A DNA stretch of 9,495 nt from RGIG1959 sp045604545 (GTDB taxonomy: Bacteria; Bacillota; Clostridia; Oscillospirales; Acutalibacteraceae), in the NCBI GenBank assembly GCA_045604545.1, contig JAZUOG010000029.1:1-9495 (forward strand). Direction: 5' to 3'. Within the stretch, counting starts at the first letter, position 1; the number at the start of each line of letters is the position of its first letter. The notes below the pieces were generated by a model. It was given only the letters and a program-made list of their open reading frames with translations. It was not told the DNA's origin and did no database searches. The position numbers were made by a program, and so were the translations under genes. Shown one piece after another: positions 1 through 5,190 of the stretch.

Positions 1-23
1 TTTTTATATAAGGGGAAAAGGAA

Positions 24-1958
24 TTATCGTGCTTTGGTGGCGATTTCGACAAGCGCCTTTTGGAGGAAGTCCTCCACGCTCATGCTGCCCTGATCGCCTG
101 CTTCGCCGCGTTTGCGGACGGAGACAGTGCCGCTTTCGGCTTCCTTGTCACCGACAATGAGCATATAGGGTACCTTTTGCATCTGCGCTTCACGGATCTT
201 ATAGCCGATCTTCTCGTTTCTGAGATCGGTCTCCACGCGGATACCCGCCTCAAACAGCTTGTCGGCGACCGCCTTGGCGGCGTCTGCCTGACGCTCGGAG
301 ATGGGCATCACGCGCACCTGCTCGGGAGCAAGCCACATCGGGAACGCGCCCGCATACTTTTCGATGAGCAACGCCAGCGTTCTCTCGTAGCAACCGATGG
401 AGGTGCGGTGAATGATATAGGGCGTCTTCTTCGTGCCGTCGGCATCGGTGTATTCCATGCCGAATTTTTCGGCGAGCATCTGGTCGATCTGAATGGTGAT
501 GAGGGTATCCTCTTTGCCGTGAACGTTCTTGATCTGAATGTCGAGCTTCGGACCGTAGAACGCCGCTTCGCCCACGCCGATGGCATAGGGGATCTCGAGG
601 TGATCGAGAATGCGTTTCATGACACCCTGTGCCTCGTCCCACTGCTCTTCGGTGCCGATGTATTTTTCGCGGTTATCGGGATCCCACTGCGAGAAGCGGT
701 AGGACACGTCCTCATAAAGGCCCAGCGTCTTGAGCATATAGATGGCAAGCTCGAGGCAGTGCTTAAACTCGCCTTCCAGCTGTTCGGGAGTACACATCAG
801 GTGACCCTCGGAGATGGTGAACTGACGCACGCGGATAAGACCGTGCATCTCGCCGCTTGCCTCGTTGCGGAACAGCGTCGAGGTCTCGTTGTAGCGAAGC
901 GGGAGGTCGCGATAAGAACGCGCGCGGTTGAGATAGGCCTGATACTGGAACGGGCAGGTCATCGGACGGAGCGCAAACACTTCCTTGTCATTTTCGGGAT
1001 CGCCGAGAATGAACATGCCGTCCTGATAGTGATCCCAGTGACCGGAGATCTTGTAAAGATCGCTCTTCGCCATGAACGGGGTTTTGGTCAGCAACCAGCC
1101 GCGCTTTTGCTCCTCATCCTCCACGAAGCGTTGCAGGGTCTGAATAATACGCGCGCCCTTCGGGAGCATGATGGGCAGACCCTGGCCGATCACATCGGAG
1201 GTGGTGAACAGCTCAAGCTCACGACCGAGCTTGTTATGGTCGCGCTTCTTGGCTTCTTCGAGAGCGGTCAGATGCTCTTCAAGCTGAGCCGCCTTCGGGA
1301 AGGATACGCCGTAAATGCGCTTTAACATCTTGTTTTTCGCGTCTCCGCGCCAGTAAGCACCGGTGACGCTGAGAAGCTTAACCGCCTTAATTCGGCCTGT
1401 ATCGGGCAAATGCGGACCTGCACAGAGATCGACGAAGTCGCCTTGCTTGTAGAAGGAGATCTCCTCGCCCTCGGGAAGGGCTTCGATCAACTCACACTTG
1501 TAGGGTTCGTCTTTCATCAGCTCAAGAGCCTCCGCCTTCGGGAGCGTGAAACGCTCGAGCGGGAGAGCTTCTTTGATGATCTTTTTCATTTCCGCTTCGA
1601 TCTTCGGCAGATCTTCAAGCGTGAGGCTGTCGTCCAGATCAAAGTCATAGTAAAAGCCGTTGTCGATGGACGGACCGATGGTCAGCTTGACATTCGGATA
1701 CAGACGCTTGACCGCCTGCGCCATGATGTGGGAGGTGGTGTGCCAATAGGCCTTTTTGCCGTCGAGGTCGTCGAAGGTCAGAATATCCAGGCTCGCATCG
1801 TCGGTCAACACAGTGCGAAGATCGGCAACCTCGCCGTTCACGCGAGCCGCGCAGGCGGCGCGGTACAAGCCCATCGAGATGTCGCGGCACACCGCGTCGA
1901 CGGTGGTGTTTTGCTCCACCTCGCGGATATCGCCGCCTTTGAGAGTCAGTTTCAACAT
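24..1958 (-). CDS. thrS: Threonyl-tRNA synthetase (ThrRS)
   Basis: Cytoplasmic class II aminoacyl-tRNA synthetase that charges tRNA-Thr with threonine using ATP. The 644 residues match the usual full length. Domain order: TGS domain (about 1-62); editing domain (about 63-225) with its metal/catalytic quartet His73, His77, Cys179 and His183 intact, so it should clear mischarged Ser; class II core (about 245-540); and C-terminal anticodon-binding domain (about 545-640, with DLRNEKIGYKIRE). The zinc ligands of the threonine pocket are present as Cys335, His386 and His517. Around His386 the loop reads FTISEGH rather than the E. coli FTQDDAH, so this belongs to a divergent ThrRS subgroup. The start is fixed by AGGAG eight to ten bases upstream. 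The gene has its own promoter and T-box leader. It ends 23 bases from the window edge, so its terminator is not visible. Identification is very secure. Confidence 0.98.
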   Translation of the reverse strand: MLKLTLKGGDIREVEQNTTVDAVCRDISMGLYRAACAARVNGEVADLRTVLTDDASLDILTFDDLDGKKAYWHTTSHIMAQAVKRLYPNVKLTIGPSIDNGFYYDFDLDDSLTLEDLPKIEAEMKKIIKEALPLERFTLPKAEALELMKDEPYKCELIEALPEGEEISFYKQGDFVDLCAGPHLPDTGRIKAVKLLSVTGAYWRGDAKNKMLKRIYGVSFPKAAQLEEHLTALEEAKKRDHNKLGRELELFTTSDVIGQGLPIMLPKGARIIQTLQRFVEDEEQKRGWLLTKTPFMAKSDLYKISGHWDHYQDGMFILGDPENDKEVFALRPMTCPFQYQAYLNRARSYRDLPLRYNETSTLFRNEASGEMHGLIRVRQFTISEGHLMCTPEQLEGEFKHCLELAIYMLKTLGLYEDVSYRFSQWDPDNREKYIGTEEQWDEAQGVMKRILDHLEIPYAIGVGEAAFYGPKLDIQIKNVHGKEDTLITIQIDQMLAEKFGMEYTDADGTKKTPYIIHRTSIGCYERTLALLIEKYAGAFPMWLAPEQVRVMPISERQADAAKAVADKLFEAGIRVETDLRNEKIGYKIREAQMQKVPYMLIVGDKEAESGTVSVRKRGEAGDQGSMSVEDFLQKALVEIATKAR

Positions 1959-1983
1959 AATCGGTCACTCCTGTTCTGAAAAT

Positions 1984-2018
1984 AAAAACGCTTCGCCCCT
2001 AAAAGCAGGGACGAAGCG
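1984..2018 (-). terminator. T-box-controlled intrinsic terminator before thrS
   Basis: On the minus strand, CGCTTCGTCCC (2018-2008) pairs with GGGGCGAAGCG (1999-1989) in an 11-bp stem with one G-U pair and an 8-base loop. TTTTT (1988-1984) follows at once. The 5' arm overlaps the bases needed for the T-box antiterminator, so the two structures are mutually exclusive. This is the standard T-box off switch. Confidence 0.93.
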
Positions 2019-2242
2019 CAAAAGCTACGTGGTTCCACCCAAATTTCAGCAGAAAACATCTGCCCTTTGGCGCCGATAACGAGGCGAACCGTCACGACTT
2101 ATCGTCCTTGTTCGGAAGTTCAGCCGTGCACTCGAAGGTGGTGGCAGGACAGTGTGCATTCCGTGTCGCTTTCAGCCGGCGACGACACTCTCTGGAGGAA
2201 TGGGAAAACCCCGTCCGCGTCCTTCTCAACGCTTATCAATAT
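1984..2242 (-). ncRNA. T-box riboswitch leader, threonine-specific
   Basis: The 5' leader RNA of thrS senses uncharged tRNA-Thr and lets transcription continue when it binds. Read on the minus strand, Stem I is closed by GAAGG (2225-2221 region) with CCTTC (2138-2134) and by GGAC (2216-2213) with GTCC (2150-2147). The internal loop between these helices contains ACC at 2142-2140, a threonine codon followed by the expected purine, so it is the likely specifier. The distal part of Stem I shows the AGAGA bulge and a GTGTCG/CGACAC helix. The T-box proper, GGGTGGAACCACG, is at 2040-2028. Its TGGA would pair with a tRNA ending UCCA, which implies a U discriminator base. The CGTCCC that follows can pair either with the T-box (antiterminator) or inside the terminator. 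The 5' end is estimated from the promoter. Confidence 0.95.
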
Positions 2243-2248
2243 ATATGT

Positions 2249-2277
2249 ATTGTATCACCCGATTCGACGATTGTCAA
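2249..2277 (-). promoter_or_regulatory. Sigma-A promoter of thrS
   Basis: A consensus TTGACA (2277-2272) is followed by a 17-base spacer and TACAAT (2254-2249), with TGA just before the -10 as an extended element. Transcription should begin near 2242, giving a leader of about 285 bases that contains the whole T-box. The -35 box lies 7 bases beyond the stop codon of the upstream lipoprotein gene, which has no separate terminator. Confidence 0.88.
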
Positions 2278-2284
2278 GCACCTC

Positions 2285-2860
2285 TTAGCCCGTGTAGACA
2301 AAGGAATCGAGCACACCGCCGACTTCGCCTTCCATTTTCAGATAGGCATCTGCAAGCTCAACGCTGTACTGCACATCGGTGGGGAACAGGGCGACGGCAT
2401 AGATATCGCCGAATTGACCGAGCAGACGGTAAGCGGGAAAATCGATGTTTTGGGGGTCGTCCATCATATACCGAATGGTGAACAGTTTGCCTTGCACGCT
2501 GTCCTGATGGTTTGACAGCTCATAGAACGTCACACTGCCCTCGTCCTCACGCACGGCATAGTGACCTTCCCACGAAGCGGGGAGTGTGAGTGTGAACGGC
2601 AACGACTCGGGAGAGGTGACAAACACGGTCGGTTGCGGTTCTTCGACATCCGTCGGAGCGGTGGTGGTTGTTGTCGGCTCTGTGGAAGTTGTGGTATCGG
2701 TGGTCGTTTCGGTGTTCTGTGACGGTGCCGTTGTCGGCTCGGTGACAGCGGCGGTGGTTGTCGCATCGGTGGGGTCGACGGGATGGGGATTGTCGTTGCA
2801 CGCGGTCAGCAGTACCGCCAGAGCCAGTGTGAATATGGTCAGCATGAGACGCAGTTTCAT
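2285..2860 (-). CDS. Threonine-rich secreted lipoprotein of unknown function
   Basis: A 191-residue lipoprotein predicted to sit on the outer face of the membrane. It has a short basic start, a hydrophobic segment (about 5-19) and the lipobox LTAC with acylated Cys21. Residues 31-70 form a low-complexity linker in which 21 of 40 residues are threonine, the rest mostly Pro, Ala, Ser, Glu and Asp. The C-terminal part (about 78-191) looks globular, beginning near LPFTLTLPASWEG and including YRLLGQF and YAVALFPTD. I see no catalytic motif; it resembles small uncharacterised Firmicute lipoproteins, and I do not assign a function. The start is supported by a perfect AAGGAGG (2874-2868) seven bases upstream. 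The gene has its own promoter and follows the terminator of the dockerin operon, so it is probably a single-gene unit, possibly reading through into thrS. Confidence 0.9.
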   Translation of the reverse strand: MKLRLMLTIFTLALAVLLTACNDNPHPVDPTDATTTAAVTEPTTAPSQNTETTTDTTTSTEPTTTTTAPTDVEEPQPTVFVTSPESLPFTLTLPASWEGHYAVREDEGSVTFYELSNHQDSVQGKLFTIRYMMDDPQNIDFPAYRLLGQFGDIYAVALFPTDVQYSVELADAYLKMEGEVGGVLDSFVYTG

Positions 2861-2890
2861 GGGTATTCCTCCTTGTGTTTCGGTATATTC

Positions 2891-2919
2891 AGCGTATCAC
2901 AAAACGAAAAGGGTGTCAA
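2891..2919 (-). promoter_or_regulatory. Promoter of the lipoprotein gene
   Basis: Consensus TTGACA (2919-2914), a 17-base spacer, and TACGCT (2896-2891). The -10 is imperfect but is preceded by TGA, an extended -10 element that would compensate. Transcription should start near 2884, about 24 bases before the start codon, and leaves room for the AAGGAGG site. Confidence 0.7.
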
Positions 2920-2983
2920 GTCGAACAACAGGAGAGGCGTGTAAAATATATGTGAATGGATTTGAAAAGTTTTATGATAAAAC

Positions 2984-3022
2984 ACGAAAAACGGGATACA
3001 CCCTGATGAGTGTATCCCGTTT
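2984..3022 (-). terminator. Intrinsic terminator of the GH25-C39 operon
   Basis: A 12-bp perfect stem AAACGGGATACA/TGTATCCCGTTT (2989-3000 with 3011-3022, extended by one C-G pair to 3001 and 3010) closes an eight-base loop. On the minus strand it runs into TTTTTCGTGTTTT. It begins 15 bases past the stop codon of the C39-like gene. The plus strand after the stem is poorer in T, so it acts mainly on minus-strand transcripts. Confidence 0.9.
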
Positions 3023-3037
3023 GGATAGATATGGATT

Positions 3038-5158
3038 TTATGCCGTGGCGATGAGAGCGATCAGCATTTCGCGAGCGTCAGCGGTGTCAACCTTGCCGTC
3101 GCGGTTGTAGTCCGCCGCCGCAAGAGCGGAATCGGTCAGGGTGATCATGGAGACCGTGTGCTTGAGGATCTCACGAGCATCCAGCGTGGACACCTCACCA
3201 TCGTTGTTAACGTCGCCGACGGTAGCATCGGAGTTGTCGGATTTCGTGATGCCGTCAGCATAGTTCACCACATCGGTGGTGTTGGAGATCTGCAGCGATT
3301 TGAGTGTCACAGTGCCCGGGCCGTTGAGCTGCACGCGCACTTGGTTGATGGTGCTGATGCCGTTGGCGGGGAGGCAGTTGTTCCAGGTGTAGCAGCTGTA
3401 GATATCGCAGGTGCCGTAGTAGGTGTCGGCGGGGAGGTGGTCGTTGTCGAGGACATCGCAAAGACCCGGCCAGAAGTCGGACACCAGACCGAAGCAACGC
3501 TGTCCGTCGGAGGTGGTCACTTCCATTTCGATGTCAAAGCCGGTGGTTGCCACCAGGTCAAACAACCAGTTGGGGGCTTTGGCAGGAGCGAATTCCTTGT
3601 TGACGTTGAACACGACCTGATAGCCGGCATCGCTGTTCGAGGTGACGGTCAGAGTGCCGTTGTTGTACACGTATCCGCCGGACTTGGAACGGTCGGTGAT
3701 GTCCAGCGTATCGGGGAGCATCAGGTTTTCGTTGATGATGGGAGTGGTTTGGCGGATCAGGTTGTAGGTCGTATCCTTCACCTTGCCGCTGGTTGCTGCG
3801 AGATAGCAGTAGTCAACGGTGACCGAGGACGAGGGTGCCACATAGAAACGAACGGTGTCGATCTTGTAGTCCTCAGTGGGTTTCCACCAGTCGCGCAGAT
3901 CGATCTCCAGCGCTTCGGTGCTGGTCATATACGGTGCTTCGTCTTCTTTCACAAGCTGATCGCTCGAATTGCAGTCGCGCATCATCCAATACCCGGTGCC
4001 GCTCTGGGTGACACCGAAGAAGTATCCCGATCCGTAGTTCGGGGTGATCTGCAGGCTGAGGTAAGGTGTGGTGTCTGTGCCGATGGCAACGGGAAGCAAC
4101 ATATCAAAGCCTGCACGGTCGGTGGTGGAGGTGTTGGTGATGGTGCGGCGACCGTTTTCGTCAATCGAGGTGGTCAGATCGCCGAAAGCCGGAGACGGTG
4201 TGGCGCCGAGCACGTCGATGCCGATGTAATCGGCATGGTTCATGATGCTGGCATAGCCTTCAACGCCGGAGACAAAGTTCTTGATCTTGCCCCAGTTGCT
4301 GGAGCTGCCGACCAATTCGCTGGTGTAAACAATGTCGCCTTCCTGCACGGTGCCGACGATGTTGCCGGCGGTGGAGGCGCTGTCACGCACGTTGAGCGCG
4401 TCGGTGGCGGGAGCCTTGCTGTTCACCTGCCAGGTACCGATCTTGTCGGCAGTGTTAGTGGGGGTGGGGCCGACGCCGTTGTTGATCACAGCGCCCGTCG
4501 GGGTGATGAGGCAGTACCAGTCGATGGTCATCTTGGTGGTGGTTGCCAGATGGCTCTGAGACAGCCACACATCGCCGTAGCCGAGTTCGCCGGTCACGGC
4601 ACTGCCGCGCGAGGAGCTCGGAGCACTGTCGAACACGCGGAACTTGTTGGTCGAGGGATTGTAGTCAACGACCGCGATGAAGTGACCCTTAACGTGAGCG
4701 ATCGCGGTGCCGCCGTTTTGCAGGTGGTTCTTCAGACGGGTCGAAGAAGAGCCTGCCCAGTAACCTTGTGTACCGTTGCAGTCAACGGTGAAGCCGTAGG
4801 TGGAGCCGTATTTGGCCTGCAGTTTCGGATACAGCAGAGAACGGGTGGTGCCGCCGGAAGAGTAGTTGTACGCTTTGATGCTGTACGCCCACTTGGCGAC
4901 GGTGTAGGGATCCATCGTGTTACCGGTGGCAAAACCGACAGCGTTGACGATGGCGAAGATACCGCAGGCGGTGTCGTACATGGTACGGCCGCCGATGTAG
5001 TAGCTCTTCCATTTGGAGTCCCACTGGCGCTGGATCTTGGTCGGGTTCGCCCCTTCATAGGACTTCGCCGAAGCGGACAGCGGCGCAACGCACAGCATGG
5101 ACAGCATGAGGCTGAGCACGCACAGCAGGCCGATACCGCTTTTGAAAAGTTGTTTCAT
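3038..5158 (-). CDS. Secreted C39-like cysteine peptidase with SH3, two beta modules and a C-terminal dockerin
   Basis: A 706-residue exported protein. The signal peptide (1-31) ends in a signal-peptidase I site ASA|K. Residues about 40-220 are a papain-fold C39-like domain: Gln45 (oxyanion hole), catalytic Cys65 in TACGIFAIVNAV, His159 in GHFIAVVDY and Asp177 in FRVFDSAP. There is no ABC-transporter part, so it is the secreted C39-like type, not a bacteriocin exporter. Residues about 239-312 are a bacterial SH3 domain (ALNVRDSASTAGNIVG). Two beta-rich modules follow (about 314-460 and 475-630) that I cannot name. A type I dockerin (646-706) has two calcium loops with ligands Asp649/Asn651/Asp653/Ser657/Asp660 and Asp683/Asn685/Asp687/Asp691/Asp694. 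The tail is paralogous to that of the upstream GH25 protein. The gene lies 32 bp after GH25 and has a weak site, AAAGGGGA, about ten bases before ATG, so it is probably cotranscribed. Substrate is unknown; peptidoglycan peptides are an inference from the partner gene. Confidence 0.93.
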   Translation of the reverse strand: MKQLFKSGIGLLCVLSLMLSMLCVAPLSASAKSYEGANPTKIQRQWDSKWKSYYIGGRTMYDTACGIFAIVNAVGFATGNTMDPYTVAKWAYSIKAYNYSSGGTTRSLLYPKLQAKYGSTYGFTVDCNGTQGYWAGSSSTRLKNHLQNGGTAIAHVKGHFIAVVDYNPSTNKFRVFDSAPSSSRGSAVTGELGYGDVWLSQSHLATTTKMTIDWYCLITPTGAVINNGVGPTPTNTADKIGTWQVNSKAPATDALNVRDSASTAGNIVGTVQEGDIVYTSELVGSSSNWGKIKNFVSGVEGYASIMNHADYIGIDVLGATPSPAFGDLTTSIDENGRRTITNTSTTDRAGFDMLLPVAIGTDTTPYLSLQITPNYGSGYFFGVTQSGTGYWMMRDCNSSDQLVKEDEAPYMTSTEALEIDLRDWWKPTEDYKIDTVRFYVAPSSSVTVDYCYLAATSGKVKDTTYNLIRQTTPIINENLMLPDTLDITDRSKSGGYVYNNGTLTVTSNSDAGYQVVFNVNKEFAPAKAPNWLFDLVATTGFDIEMEVTTSDGQRCFGLVSDFWPGLCDVLDNDHLPADTYYGTCDIYSCYTWNNCLPANGISTINQVRVQLNGPGTVTLKSLQISNTTDVVNYADGITKSDNSDATVGDVNNDGEVSTLDAREILKHTVSMITLTDSALAAADYNRDGKVDTADAREMLIALIATA
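3041..4444 (-). repeat. Paralogous segment, copy in the C39-like gene (SH3 to dockerin)
   Basis: This segment encodes residues 239-706 and is collinear with residues 279-762 of the upstream GH25 protein. Shared blocks in the same order include LNVR, NHADYIG/NNADYIG, DVL, PAFGD, MMRDCNS, APYMT, VKDTTYNL, FNVNK, YTWNN, LPA and the dockerin DAR/DAREML. Dockerin spacing is the same. This points to duplication or exchange of a whole targeting tail between two different catalytic heads. Confidence 0.9.
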
Positions 5159-5190
5159 AAGAAAATTTCCCCTTTCTTTTTAATACCATC

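Noticed and set aside
60..1979. Long plus-strand open frames opposite thrS
   Set aside because: The minus-strand frame is an unambiguous full-length ThrRS; the opposite frames have no domain, promoter or ribosome site.
2067..2515. Plus-strand open frames across the T-box leader and the end of the lipoprotein gene
   Set aside because: The region is explained by a structured leader RNA and a lipoprotein with a clean lipobox; the plus-strand peptides are low-complexity shadows.
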